Shown piece after piece: positions 1-13,187 of a stretch of DNA of 64,000 nucleotides (its first letter is position 1; the number at the start of each line of letters is the position of its first letter). Both the position numbers and the translations under genes were made by a program. The stretch comes from Flabesymbios commensalis. Taxonomy: Eukaryota; Annelida; Polychaeta; Terebellida; Flabelligeridae. The stretch spans positions 84,430,132 to 84,494,131 of the forward strand of contig OZ024908.1 in the NCBI GenBank assembly GCA_964017125.1, written 5' to 3'. The notes under the pieces were generated by a model. That model saw nothing but the letters and a program-made list of their open reading frames with translations. It was not told the origin of the DNA and ran no database searches.

Positions 1-1440
1 TCTCTGGGACATATATGGTAAAATAGTTTATCATATTGATGGATTGTTACCATCCTGTTCATCCAGGAGTAAATCGGGATGTAAAACTGTGATTTACTTT
101 TTATCCATGTTTTCGAATTTATGACTTTCGTGTGACTAGTGGTATCGACGATGTTGTTAGAGTCGGCGCTTTTTTTATGTATTCTACATGTATATTATGC
201 TTTTTTTGTACACACGGTGAAGGAGTTTTCTGATGATAGTTCTTAAATAATGTGAATGTGTTTGAAACATATACACTAAAATCAAATACACATAGTAATA
301 ACGAGAAATTCAAAGAGTAAAAGTGAAGAAATTAACATTGATGTGTTCTCTTCCCAAAACCAGCTTTCTCCATCGGTATATATGTGACCAGCCATCAATT
401 ATTTTTTTACATTGAATATTTGTGTCAGCAGCATACAGAGTCTGGTCATAGTGTCTGGTCGGGTCATAGTGAAGCTGCAGGACTTGTTATCACAGTTACT
501 TTATGAACATTTCGAAAGATATAGAGGCTGAAAAAAAACCATAGAGGATATTTCTGATCAGCCAACAAGCTCACGACTTTCGGCGAACACAACAGCATGG
601 GCAGTAATGCATTTTTTGTGGAGGAGTGAACGGGAAGGCCAATCATGTGTCTTAGATAGGAAAACAGGGAGCTGACATGGAAAACAAACAGTTTGCAATT
701 GAAGGCCGATGGTGTTCCCGAATGCTTCTATTCCAAAACTGCGTAGATTAGTCAGAGCCAAGAACCAGCCCCAGGATACAGAACAAGCTCACAGGAATGA
801 TCATCAGCCGTAATGATCACCAGCTAAATATTCGATATTTGTAAAAAAATGTTTTTACTGATGAGAAGTGGGACACTTATATTAGTTTCAATAAAAATAC
901 CTGATTAGTTATAATAAACATTTCTAAAATCCTGAGGAACTATCTGATAGCATTTTGTTCTGGCTGGTCAAAGGGGCCAGTTAGTTATTCTCCTATATAT
1001 CCTTGCCCTATAAATACTATGCAATTACTATGCAAGGTTGCAACTCTCCTATTCTGGCCACCATCAGTAGTATGGCTAGTTGTATGACAATCTTCATTTC
1101 ATATGGTACTGCTTCAATGGCGCATAAAATTCCTATGAAATTGTGTCCCTGAATAATCAGCTACAGACGTTTTGGGGCACTGTAGGCACGTACACTGCGA
1201 TAATAAACAATCTTGTCTGATATAGATACAAACATCATATGCCTACTTCCAGTCTACGAGTACACAGCCGATCTAAATGAATCACTGCTGCCAGCCAGTT
1301 TCCACAGATGGAGTATGAATGTTGCTAATAAAGAGATTTTTCTCTATTTGTCAGTTACACCACAACACGCCGTTTCCGATAATTCTGCAACTTTTATGAT
1401 GAAGACCATCGATGTGGTATCAACAATTCCAACTCCTCTG
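1..1440. other. Unassigned AT-rich DNA
   Basis: Short ORFs only (83 codons or fewer), none with recognisable motifs. No repeat ends were recognised before the SINE at 1446. Confidence 0.6.
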
Positions 1441-1445
1441 AAAAT

Positions 1446-1765
1446 GAAATTAATCGGGCTTTAGGCCACCTTTGTGCACATATAAGCTAAACTGGGCCAG
1501 GAGAACCTCCTGAGGATGATGAGATGAATGAGATGGCACTGTCTTCCAGACACAGGATTCGAAATTCGCGCCCTGGCGGTCTGAGGACGAGCACGCTACC
1601 TCTCGGTCACGGAGGCTCCCCACAATACTGAGTTTCACACGTGGATGGGGAAGAAACATTTTTGTTTCTTTCAAACCGCCGAGACTGGGAACCGAACCTC
1701 AAACTCTAGCGTGAAATGCAGCGGTGCTAACTACTACCCCAGGGCCCCCGCCTCTAACATTACAG
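1446..1765 (-). mobile_element. Dimeric tRNA-derived SINE, full-length copy
   Basis: Reverse complement of the SINE at 29360-29673. Read on the minus strand it starts near GGCGGGGGCCC, has one tRNA-like head (A-box-like TAGTGGTTAGCACC, B-box-like GGTTCGGTTCC), then a second one (CCGTGACCGAGAGGTAGC with GGGCGCGAATTTCGAATCC), and ends in a tail related to CCCAGTTTAGC...GCACAAAGGTGGCC. Pol III would transcribe it from the internal boxes. The left edge of the 5.8 kb tandem array falls inside it, near 1690. No clear target-site duplication was found here. Confidence 0.8.
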
Positions 1766-2394
1766 GAGAAAAAAAATAGTGGCGGCAGCATCATGTCATG
1801 CGAAATACCAGTACGGATACACAACAGAGTCAGTTCTAAGTCTGATAGGCAGAAGCAGCTGCTTTTAAAAACCGTTAGTTTCAACAATATTCCTCGCATT
1901 CAACAGTTCAAGCTCTTTGTGTGTATGTTCAGCGCTATGCTCAACACATGAAAAATGTTAAATACCCAACAACTAGTTGGGAAGGCTTATCGGAACTTTG
2001 TTTGTCGTTTGTAGATTGAGTGTGTCCCATTGGATCTTCTGACAGCATAATAGAATAGAAATACAAATGCTTTTTTTGGTAGATTCGAAAAAAATATCAT
2101 GCAGCCCTGTAACATTTAATACACGCCTCTAAAATAGTTTTCGCACAAGAGCCCTATATACACTGTCATTATAAATACACCACCTTTTCAGCACAATTGA
2201 TTGACGTCGACATACCAGTGCATTCATTACACCTGTATATTCGTTTAAGTTACATGTATCACTGATAATGTTTGTGATCCACTATGTGTATGGTGACATT
2301 ATTACCAGGCGAATACACTGACAATAAGTGGTCGTGATCACTCAGAAAACATCACACTTACATGCAATATATCATTAAATGATCTGTCCAACAC

Positions 2395-3575
2395 AAATCA
2401 GTTTCACACCTAGAAAACAGCTGTAAAAGTTCATGGGCCATGTGGTTCACCAATTACATTTTTGGATGTTTTTTTGTCGCCAAAATGAAAACTCTCATGT
2501 TAAAGTGTTAAATGTTGCTCAACATTGTCCGGGAGTAGTTAAGATGAGCTCACAGACCATGAAACTAGTTAAAATGATACATAACAAAAAAGAGAACAAA
2601 TTGAGCTAAAATTTACGAATCCGCACAAATTCTTAAATCTGCACATACACTGGCAGCCATCTTGGACGTCATTTTGAATAACTAAAAATACAAATTAATT
2701 GACCAATATGTGTGACTTCACTATAACTATATTACCGACACCAATAATTCTGAATTAAATGATTATAAATAACAAAGTTGTCCCAATAGAGATTACTAAG
2801 GCTTTTGCTGAAAAGCCTCTTGGGATAAAAGAGTTAATTATATTTTTAAAATAGATGGTGGTAGTCTATATAGATTTACTGATCACGAAACTATTTGAAA
2901 TGATCCATTACAAAAGGAAATTGAGCTAAAATCTATCAATATACGAAAAAAACATAAATCAGTTTCACACTCGAAAAACAGCTGTAAAGGTTTAAGGGCT
3001 AAGTGATCAACCAATTACACTTTGGATGTTTTATGTCGCTAATTGAAAACTCTCATGTTAAGGTGCTAATTATGCTTAGAGTTGTCTGGGAGTTGTTTAG
3101 ATGGACTCACAGACCATAAAACTAGTTGAAATGGTGTATAACAAAAGAAATTTGATATCAAATTGAAGAATTTACACAATTTCTTAAATCTGCCCATACA
3201 CTGGCAGCCATCTTGGACGCCATCTTGAATAACTAAAAATACAAATTAAGTGACCAATATAAGAGTGCCTTTAATATGCCTTTATTATAGTATTACTGAC
3301 ACCAATATACATCACCAATAATACCTAATTAATTGATTATAAATAATAATGTTGGCCCAATAGAGATTACAGAGAGGCGTTCGCTAAAAAGCCTCTTGGT
3401 ATAAAAGGGTTAAATATGCTTCCAAAATTGCTGGTGGTAGTCTCTATTGCTTTACTGACCACAAAACTATTTGAAATGGTGTATTGCAAAAGAAAATCGA
3501 GCTAAAATCGACCATTTTACGCTATTTATCAAATATGACTATACGCTGGCGGCCATCTTGGACGCCATCTTGAAT
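2395..3575 (+). repeat. Internal ~560 bp direct repeats, GCCATCTTG-rich (copy 1)
   Basis: Two diverged direct repeats (2395-2955 and 2956-about 3520) and a short third piece (to 3575). Each starts AAATCAGTTTCACAC and includes CTGGCRGCCATCTTGGACG followed by CATYTTGAATA. Shorter sub-repeats (AAACTAGTTRAAATG, GAGCTAAAAT) recur inside. Beyond it, 3720-3760 holds GGCGGCCATTTTG and CAAGATGGCGGCC facing each other. No protein coding seen. Confidence 0.8.
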
Positions 3576-4519
3576 ATGTCCGAGTGCTTGAGAAGGATTT
3601 TCTAGAACGTTTACTATGTTAACCTATATACCTCTAGGGTTCTTTCATGAAAAAAATCAGCTTGTTATCTTGTTATCTTGTTATCTTCCTTTTCGAGATA
3701 TTGCTGAATATAGGTCCCAAGCGGCGGCCATTTTGAAAACCAAGATGGCGGCCAAAAACTGGTCGTACCAACTTGCTTCCATCAAAATTCCTGTAGAGGA
3801 AGATCTTAACTATCTGTGTGCCAAAATTCACAATTTTATCCAGAAGTGCACACTTCATCTCATATATTGACTTAAGAGCCCCCACTAAATATATTGATTA
3901 AAAGGGCAATGCCACCTCCTCTATTGTGTGTCTTGTCTATATTTTGCTATGATTTGATTTGTATTGGAGAGCTGCTTGACTAGAAATAAAGTACTTATAA
4001 TTCTGATGTGCTACATGACATGGTTAGTCAATGACTGATTCCGGGGGAGCTCCCCCCCCCCCCCCGAGTTTGACGCAATATTTTTGTATAAAAATAAAAG
4101 GAATTAAAAAAGGCTCGGAATTGGTACTTTATGTGACAATGCGGGAAGACATGAACATAAAAATCTTTTCAAAATGGGCACACAAGTTTGTATTGCTCAG
4201 TGGGAAAATCCTGGTGCTACAATTTGACATAATGTGTAAACATGGAGATATATATACTTGCACTAAATTTAAAATCACACGTTAATTATACTTTTTTATA
4301 GCTCCTAAATAAATTAAAAATGCACCACTAACCTTTTTATGCAGCCCATAAAACACGACTGTTGACAAATTAAATATAGTCCGAAATGTTTAGCCAAAGC
4401 TAAATTTGTAGAAAATGTTTTATAACTGGCTATTAAACTTAGCCCCGACACGGAACTATAGGGGTAGGTGTGTAATTAATTATTAGGAATTGATTGTGCA
4501 TATATACTAACTATGTCCT

Positions 4520-4722
4520 ACTAGGTACTCATTTGAACCCGAGTCAAGTGAATCATGTGAGGGTAAAGTGCCTTGTCCAAGGACACAACGTCGGAACAAT
4601 GTACTAATATTGAGAGTAGAGAAACATGACAATTCTCTGAAAATCCAGCACCAAGTGGGGTTCGAAACCGCACGACAGGCAGCTACATTGGCAAAGCTCT
4701 AACCATTGCACCATGTCCCGCT
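4520..4722 (-). mobile_element. tRNA-derived SINE, second type (copy 1)
   Basis: On the minus strand a tRNA-like head starts AGCGGGACATGGTGCAATGG (A-box-like) with B-box-like GGTTTCGAACCCC, followed by a body with TTGTGTCCTTGGACAAGGCA, a block I recognise from many animal SINEs and LINE tails. It is different from the dimeric SINE. The limits are approximate. Confidence 0.72.
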
Positions 4723-5041
4723 CTGAAGTTGTGAAATTCTCTAAATTTGATCATGACTCATTCTTTAAGCATGTTCTTCTGCAACGGCTATATGTATAAA
4801 ATGACCTTGTTGTTGATGTACGGAATATATAATCCTGCCACAAAGTAAATTACAATAATACTGCTATATATAATAACAGCGTGAGAGTATAGTATGGAGG
4901 CCTGTTTGAAATATAAAACGTGTCATTTATAATTAACTCTCTTTGCTTATTCCAGATTTGTTTTAATTATTTATAGGCGTCAAGAGATCTTTCTTTGCAA
5001 AATTGCATTAATCCTGCCATAATTATGGCAATGCCGGCAAC

Positions 5042-5140
5042 AACAAGTACAAGTACAAATACAAGTACAGGGTTTTTGCGAAATGTACTTGGGTACTACC
5101 CAAGTACATTGGGTACAATTACCAAGTACAAATGTATACT
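5042..5140 (+). mobile_element. hAT-like left end with AAGTAC repeats (copy 1)
   Basis: CAGGGTTTTTGCG starts at 5068, a CAGGG-type terminus as in hAT DNA transposons. It is surrounded by repeated AAGTAC/GTACTT, partly palindromic (GTACTTGGGTAC...). The same feature starts at 10893, 16724 and 22557 in the other units. No transposase was found. The hAT assignment is an inference from the terminus. Confidence 0.4.
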
Positions 5141-5937
5141 ATAACGCATAAAAATATACCGTTAAATGCATAAATTAAAAAACAAAGGTCATACTAAGTT
5201 GAATAAGTTGTTTATTCATTGCATATTGGAGTATTGAATTATATTAATAGTGAATGTGAGATCAAGAAGTTGTTTATAATTCATTGCATATTGGAGCATT
5301 GAATGACATTCACAGTCAATTTGAGCTCAATAAATTATCAGCCGTCAATGTGAGCTCAATAAATTCTTTATCCATTGCATATTTGAATACTGAATTATAT
5401 TATACAGCTATTCATTTATGTGAATTGCATCCGATGAATATACGTTTTTAAAACGTTTAATCGCTCAGTTGGTATCTCTCTGGTTGAAATACCTTGCCTT
5501 CATATCAATACTAAAAAATATGTTGACTGCAATAGATGATGCAGGGACAATCAGGTGGGTCGACTTTTACGCCAGCTGCTTAAATTGGAGAAAACATTTA
5601 TATTTGCTTCCCAGCAGTGAAGAGGTTCACTACTATGGTATATTGTGGGTTGACTACAGCAAGTTAGCAAACGCCACTCTCCACAACGTGTTATAGTGAA
5701 GGGCGAGATCCTTCTAACTAACTACAGCGGGCACGGCGCAATGTACTCTAGTTCCCATAGCCACACTACGCGGCGTGAAAGGTCACTTCCCCGGATGAAA
5801 AGTTGTTCACAGTAGTGTATTTCCCCTCTGACACATTTCTTATGACTTGACCCAGAAAATTATTCACCGGCCTCAATAGCACAGGCATGAAGGTCACGTG
5901 ACTAAGAACCTTGGCCTATACCAGGCCATAAATAAAA

Positions 5938-7102
5938 TTGGCCGGGCTCGCCAGGCAAGGACCTAAGCCAGGCAAGGACGGAAAAATGCCGGGGAACTAT
6001 AGACCTATCAGCCTGCTGAGCTGTATGGACAAACTCTTTGAAAAAAACGCTAGCTGGTAGAATAAGAAACTTTCTTGAGAAAGACAAGTTCTTTAACAAA
6101 TGGCAGAATGGCTTCAGGAGCAAGCGCATCGCCATGGAACATGTGTTCAGACTGGTAGAGGAAACTCTGGGATTCACTAAGAAATGGAAAGATGGAGCAA
6201 TCTTTATCGATGTTGAGAAAGCATTTGACTCGGTGTGGCATGACGGGCTAAGATACAAGCTGATGAACGGCAGCTTACCTAGGAAGATGGTCAGGTTGAT
6301 ATCATCTTTCGCTAAGTGACAGAACGATCAAAGTCAATTGCTGTAACAACTGCTCAGAGGAGGTGACCCTCAATGCGGGCACACCTCAGGGCTCGGTCCT
6401 AAGCCCTCTCCTTTTCATTATCTATATGAATGATATCTTAAACATGAGTTCACTCAATGTCAGGCTTTCCCAGTTCGCAGATGACATGGGAATCTGGGCA
6501 CATGCAACGAATGCCAAATGGGTGAAGGCAAAGCTATCAAAAGCTTTAAAACTTATTGAAGCATGGTGCACCAAATGGCGGATAAAACTAAACGCGGGAA
6601 AAACTCAGCTGATTTTGTTTAGTGTCGGTCCAAAACCAGAACTTATAGATCTGGAACTGTTTGGTGAGCCTATTATTCAAACTCAAACAGCCAAACTGCT
6701 TGGAATCTTATTTGATCGAAGGCTTAGCTTCAAAGACTATATGAAAGACCTAATGACAAAGGTCTACAGGCGACTGAACCTGTTGAAGTTGCTCAAAGGG
6801 ACAAACTGGGGCTCCAGACCATATACCATCTTAAAAGCCTACAAGTGCTTTATACGCCCTGTCCTTGAATATGGTTCACTGATAACTGGAGCTTTAAGGG
6901 AATCACACGTGAAGGAAATACAGATCTTTCAAAACAGTGCCTGAGACTAGCACTTGGTATAACCTACCTTGACAGAATGAGAACAATAGATCTGCATGAC
7001 CTCACTAATGTCCCTATGATCAAAACTAGGATGACGGCACTGGCGGTTAAAACATTTAGATCACTTGACACAGTGTTTCAAAGATCTGGTGTTGAATCAT
7101 GA
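5938..7102 (+). pseudogene. LINE reverse transcriptase fragment, Jockey/CR1-like (copy 1)
   Basis: 5'-truncated non-LTR retrotransposon piece. It shows GKMPGNYRPISLLS (RT start), NGFRS, FIDVEKAFDSVWHDGL, GTPQGSVLSPLLF, QFADDMGIWA (catalytic ADD), the thumb region, and a C-terminal LRLALGITYLDRMRTIDL block. There is no endonuclease domain. The frame changes three times: in the A-run near 6040, near 6313 (before LSDRTIKV), and near 6940 (QNSA to LRLALG). All four tandem copies share these lesions, so it was dead before the amplification. The 93- and 193-codon open stretches here are pieces of this one ORF; the minus-strand ORFs are shadows. Confidence 0.9.
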
Positions 7103-7177
7103 GATCGTTCAAAAACGATCAGGCTCTAATACAATTCTGGATCAATTTCTGGCTGCAATCCAGGCTGACGCTTAAAC

Positions 7178-7355
7178 ACGGTTGACGGTTGACGGATAAC
7201 GGTTGAGCTCCTGTTCCCACATAGAACAGGGGCTCTGGGGGCGCCGTTCTGTGTGACATACCAAAGCAGTGAGTTCCCTATCACACCACTGCATGAGACA
7301 AGAACACGGTTGACGGTTGACGGTTGACGGTTGACGGTTGACGGATATCGGTTGA
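7178..7355 (+). repeat. GGTTGAC heptamer array with inverted CCTGTTC/GAACAGG blocks (copy 1)
   Basis: Two blocks of GGTTGAC heptamers (2 and 5 units) are separated by about 115 bases. A hairpin-forming CCTGTTCCCACA...GAACAGG segment follows each block. It lies directly after the LINE piece and may be its simple-repeat tail. Confidence 0.85.
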
Positions 7356-8224
7356 ACTCCTAAAATCCTGTTCCCACAGAGAACAGGGGCTCTGAAAGAC
7401 ACATGAGGCAGTGGGCTCTCTATCATAGCACTGCAGGAGGCGGAGTCTGGTCTTAAGCAATGAGCTCTTTATCATTACATTGCTAGCTTGGGTGATGGCA
7501 CGGCGGACACGGATGGAACCGAACCCCAAACTCTAGCGTGAAAGGCAGCGGTGCTAACTACTACCCCAGGGCCCCCGCCTCTAACATTACAGGAGAAAAA
7601 AAATAGTGGCGGCAGCATCATGTCATGCGAAATACCAGTACGGATACACAACAGAGTCAGTTCTAAGTCTGATAGGCAGAAGCAGCTGCTTTTTAAAACC
7701 GTTAGTTTCAACAATATTCCTCGCATTCAACAGTTCAAGCTCTTTGTGTGTATGTTCAGCGCTATGCTCAACACATGAAAAATGTTAAATACCCAACAAC
7801 TAGTTGGGAAGGCTTATCGGAACTTTGTTTGTCGTTTGTAGATTGAGTGTGTCCCATTGGATCTTCTGACAGCATAATAGGATAGAAATACAAATGCTTT
7901 TTTTGGTAGATTCGAAAAAAATATCATGCAGCCCTGTAACATTTAATACACGCCTCTAAAATAGTTTTCGCACAAGAGCCCTATATACACTGTCATTATA
8001 AATACACCACCTTTTCAGCAGAATTGATTGACGTCGACATACCAGTGCATTTATTAAAGCACCTGTATATTCGTTTAAGTTACATGTATCACTGATAATG
8101 TTTGTGATCCACTGTGTGTATGGTGACATTATTACCAGGCGAATACACTGACAATAAGTGGTCGTGATCACTCAGAAAACATCACACTTACATGCAATAT
8201 ATCATCAAATGATCTGTCCAACAC

Positions 8225-9405
8225 AAATCAGTTTCACACCTAGAAAACAGCTGTAAAAGTTCATGGGTCATGTGGTTCACCAATTACATTTTTGGATGTT
8301 TTTTGTCGCCAAAATGAAAACTCTCATGTTAAAGTGTTAAATGTTGCTCAACATTGTCCGGGAGTAGTTTAGATGAGCTCACAGACCATGAAACTAGTTA
8401 AAATGATGTATAACAAAAAAGAAAAAAAATTGAGCTAAAATTTACGAATCTGCACAAATTCTTAAATCTGCACATACACTGGCAGCCATCTTGGACGTCA
8501 TTTTGAATAACTAAAAATACAAATTAATTGACCAATAAGTGTGACTTCACTATAACTATATTACCGACACCAATAATTCTGAATTAAATGATTATAAATA
8601 ACAAAGTTGTCCCGATAGAGATTACTAAGGCTTTTGCTGAAAAGCCTCTTGGGATAAAAGGGTTAAATATATTTTTAAAATAGATGGTGGTAGTCTATAT
8701 AGATTTACTGATCACGAAACTATTTGAAATGATCCATTACAAAAGGAAATTGAGCTAAAATCTATCAATATGCGAAAAAAACAGAAATCAGTTTCACACT
8801 CGAAAAACAGCTGTAAAGGTTTAAGGGCCAAGTGATTCACCAATTACACTTTGGATGTTTTATGTCGCTAATTGAAAACTCTCATGTTAAGGTGCTAATT
8901 ATGCTTAGAGTTGTCTGGGAGTTGTTTAGATGGACTCACAGACCATAAAACTAGTTGAAATGATGTATAGCAAAAGAAAATTGATATCAAATTGAAGAAT
9001 TTACACAATTTCTTAAATCTGCCCATACACTGGCAGCCATCTTGGACGCCATCTTGAATAACTAAAAATACAAATTATGTGACCAATATAAGAGTGCCTT
9101 TAATATGCCTTTATTATAGTATTACTGACACCAATATACATCACCATTAATACCTAATTAATTGATTATAAATAATAATGTTGGCCCAATAGAGATTACA
9201 GAGGCGTTCGCTAAAAAGCCTCTTGGTATAAAAGGGTTAAATATGCTTCCAAAATTGCTGGTGGTAGTCTCTATTGCTTTACTGACCACGAAACTATTTG
9301 AAATGGTGTATTGCAAAAGAAAATCGAGCTAAAATCGACCATTTTACGCTATTTATCAAATATGACTATACGCTGGCGGCCATCTTGGACGCCATCTTGA
9401 ATATG
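8225..9405 (+). repeat. Internal ~560 bp direct repeats (copy 2)
   Basis: Counterpart of 2395-3575 in the second tandem unit, with the same order and the same GCCATCTTGGACG motifs. Confidence 0.8.
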
Positions 9406-10345
9406 TCCGAGTGCTTGAGAAGGATTTTCTAGAACGTTTACTATGTTAACCTATATACCTCTAGGGTTCTTTCATGAAAAAAATCAGCTTGTTATGAGCT
9501 TTCTAAGTGTTTTCCTTTTCGAGATATTGCTGAATATAGGTCCCAAGCGGCGGCCATTTTGAAAACCAAGATGGCGGCCAAAAACTGGTCGTACCAACTT
9601 GCTTCCATCAAAATTCCTGTAGAGGAAGATCTTAACTATCTGTGTGCCAAAATTCACAATTTTATCCAGAAGTGCACACTTCATCTCATATATTGACTTA
9701 AGAGCCCCCACTAAATATATTGATTAAAAGGGCAATGCCACCTCCTCTATTGTGTGTCTTGTCTATATTTTGCTATGATTTGATTTGTATTGGAGAGCTG
9801 CTTGACTAGAAATAAAGTACTTATAATTCTGATGTGCTACATGACATGGTTAGTCAATGACTGATTCCGGGGGAGCTCCCCCCCCCCCCCGAGTTTGACG
9901 CAATATTTTTGTATAAAAATAAAAGGAATTAAAAAAGGCTCGGAATTGGTACTTTATGTGACAATGCGGGAAGACATGAACATAAAAATCTTTTCAAAAT
10001 GGGCACACAAGTTTGTATTGCTCAGTGGGAAAATCCTGGTGCTACAATTTGACATAATGTGTAAACATGGAGATATATATACTTGCACTAAATTTAAAAT
10101 CACACGTTAATTATACTTTTTTATAGCTCCTAAATAAATTAAAAATGCACCACTAACCTTTTTATGCAGCCCATAAAACACGACTGTTGACAAATTAAAT
10201 ATAGTCCGAAATGTTTAGCCAAAGCTAAATTTGTAAAAAATGTTTTATAACTGGCTATTAAACTTAGCCCCGACACGGAACTATAGGGGTAGGTGTGTAA
10301 TTAATTATTAGGAATTGATTGTGCATATATACTAACTATGTCCTA

Positions 10346-10548
10346 CTAGGTACTCATTTGAACCCGAGTCAAGTGAATCATGTGAGGGTAAAGTGCCTTG
10401 TCCAAGGACACAACGTCGGAACAATGTACTAATATTGAGAGTAGAGAAACATGACAATTCTCTGAAAATCCAGCACCAAGTGGGGTTCGAAACCGCACGA
10501 CAGGCAGCTACATTGGCAAAGCTCTAACCATTGCACCATGTCCCGCTC
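10346..10548 (-). mobile_element. tRNA-derived SINE, second type (copy 2)
   Basis: Same insertion as 4520-4722, carried in the second tandem unit. Confidence 0.72.
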
Positions 10549-11762
10549 TGAAGTTGTGAAATTCTCTAAATTTGATCATGACTCATTCTTTAAGCATGTT
10601 CTTCTGCAACGGCTATATGTATAAAATGACCTTGTTGTTGATGTACGGAATATATAATCCTGCCACAAAGTAAATTACAATAATACTGCTATATATAATA
10701 ACAGCGTGAGAGTATAGTATGGAGGCCTGTTTGAAATATAAAACGTGTCATTTATAATTAACTCTCTTTGCTTATTCCAGATTTGTTTTAATTATTTATA
10801 GGCGTCAAGAGATCTTTCTTTGCAAAATTGCATTAATCCTGCCATAATTATGGCAATGCCGGCAACAACAAGTACAAGTACAAATACAAGTACAGGGTTT
10901 TTGCGAAATGTACTTGGGTACTACCCAAGTACATTGGGTACAATTACCAAGTACAAATGTATACTATAACGCATAAAAATATACCGTTAAATGCATAAAT
11001 TAAAAAACAAAGGTCATACTAAGTTGAATAAGTTGTTTATTCATTGCATATTGGAGTATTGAATTATATTAATAGTGAATGTGAGATCAAGAAGTTGTTT
11101 ATAATTCATTGCATATTGGAGCATTGAATGACATTCACAGTCAATTTGAGCTCAATAAATTATCAGCCGTCAATGTGAGCTCAATAAATTCTTTATCCAT
11201 TGCATATTTGAATACTGAATTATATTATACAGCTATTCATTTATGTGAATTGCATCCGATGAATATACGTTTTTAAAACGTTTAATCGCTCAGTTGGTAT
11301 CTCTCTGGTTGAAATACCTTGCCTTCATATCAATACTAAAAAATATGTTGACTGCAATAGATGATGCAGGGACAATCAGGTGGGTCGACTTTTACGCCAG
11401 CTGCTTAAATTGGAGAAAACATTTATATTTGCTTCCCAGCAGTGAAGAGGTTCACTACTATGGTATATTGTGGGTTGACTACAGCTAGTTAGCAAACGCC
11501 ACTCTCCACAACGTGTTATAGTGAAGGGCGAGATCCTTCTAACTAACTACAGCGGGCACGGCGCAATGTACTCTGGTTCCCATAGCCACACTACGCGGCG
11601 TGAAAGGTCACTTCCCCGGATGAAAAGTTGTTCACAGTATTGTATTTCCCCTCTGACACATTTCTTATGACTTGACCCAGAAAATTATTCACCGGCCTCA
11701 ATAGCACAGGCATGAAGGTCACGTGACTAAGAACCTTGGCCTATACCAGGCCATAAATAAAA

Positions 11763-12927
11763 TTGGCCGGGCTCGCCAGGCAAGGACCTAAGCCAGGCAA
11801 GGACGGAAAAATGCCGGGGAACTATAGACCTATCAGCCTGCTGAGCTGTATGGACAAACTCTTTGAAAAAAACGCTAGCTGGTAGAATAAGAAACTTTCT
11901 TGAGAAAGACAAGTTCTTTAACAAATGGCAGAATGGCTTCAGGAGCAAGCGCATCGCCATGGAACATGTGTTCAGACTGGTAGAGGAAACTCTGGGATTC
12001 ACTAAGAAATGGAAAGATGGAGCAATCTTTATCGATGTTGAGAAAGCATTTGACTCGGTGTGGCATGACGGGCTAAGATACAAGCTGATGAACGGCAGCT
12101 TACCTAGGAAGATGGTCAGGTTGATATCATCTTTCGCTAAGTGACAGAACGATCAAAGTCAATTGCTGTAACAACTGCTCAGAGGAGGTGACCCTCAATG
12201 CGGGCACACCTCAGGGCTCGGTCCTAAGCCCTCTCCTTTTCATTATCTATATGAATGATATCTTAAACATGAGTTCACTCAATGTCAGGCTTTCCCAGTT
12301 CGCAGATGACATGGGAATCTGGGCACATGCAACGAATGCCAAATGGGTGAAGGCAAAGCTATCAAAAGCTTTAAAACTTATTGAAGCATGGTGCACCAAA
12401 TGGCGGATAAAACTAAACGCGGGAAAAACTCAGCTGATTTTGTTTAGTGTCGGTCCAAAACCAGAACTTATAGATCTGGAACTGTTTGGTGAGCCTATTA
12501 TTCAAACTCAAACAGCCAAACTGCTTGGAATCTTATTTGATCGAAGGCTTAGCTTCAAAGACTATATGAAAGACCTAATGACAAAGGTCTACAGGCGACT
12601 GAACCTGTTGAAGTTGCTCAAAGGGACAAACTGGGGCTCCAGACCATATACCATCTTAAAAGCCTACAAGTGCTTTATACGCCCTGTCCTTGAATATGGT
12701 TCACTGATAACTGGAGCTTTAAGGGAATCACACGTGAAGGAAATACAGATCTTTCAAAACAGTGCCTGAGACTAGCACTTGGTATAACCTACCTTGACAG
12801 AATGAGAACAATAGATCTGCATGACCTCACTAATGTCCCTATGATCAAAACTAGGATGACGGCACTGGCGGTTAAAACATTTAGATCACTTGACACAGTG
12901 TTTCAAAGATCTGGTGTTGAATCATGA
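11763..12927 (+). pseudogene. LINE reverse transcriptase fragment (copy 2)
   Basis: Counterpart of 5938-7102 with the same three frame changes. The encoded 193-residue stretch is identical to that of copy 1. Confidence 0.9.
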
Positions 12928-13002
12928 GATCGTTCAAAAACGATCAGGCTCTAATACAATTCTGGATCAATTTCTGGCTGCAATCCAGGCTGACGCTTAA
13001 AC

Positions 13003-13187
13003 ACGGTTGACGGTTGACGGATAACGGTTGAGCTCCTGTTCCCACATAGAACAGGGGCTCTGGGGGCGCCGTTCTGTGTGACATACCAAAGCAGTGAGTT
13101 CCCTATCACACCACTGCATGAGACAAGAACACGGTTGACGGTTGACGGTTGACGGTTGACGGTTGACGGTTGACGGATATCGGTTGA
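13003..13187 (+). repeat. GGTTGAC heptamer array (copy 2)
   Basis: Same structure as 7178-7355; the second block has 6 heptamers. Confidence 0.85.

Larger units (their letters stand above)
1691..7517 (+). repeat. 5.8 kb tandem unit, copy 1
   Basis: First of four direct copies. It begins at ACCGAACC inside the minus-strand SINE and ends at ACGGATGG before the next ACCGAACC; period 5827. Contents in order: 75 bases of SINE, unassigned DNA, GCCATCTTG-rich repeats, a 14-base poly-C tract (4050-4065), a tRNA-SINE, an AAGTAC-rich hAT-like end, a LINE piece, and a GGTTGAC array with 5 heptamers in its second block. This is the most divergent copy: it has TTGTTATC three times near 3662 where the others read TTATGAGCTTTC(T)AAGTG, and CAGCAAGTTAG near 5660 where the others read CAGCTAGTTAG. 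Confidence 0.93.

Noticed and set aside
5902-6258. 118-codon minus-strand ORF repeated in all four units
   Set aside because: Shadow of the LINE reverse transcriptase on the plus strand.
7281-7529. Minus-strand ORFs with RQPSTVNRQPSTVNR repeats
   Set aside because: They are the GGTTGAC heptamer array in translation, and their lengths change with heptamer number between units.
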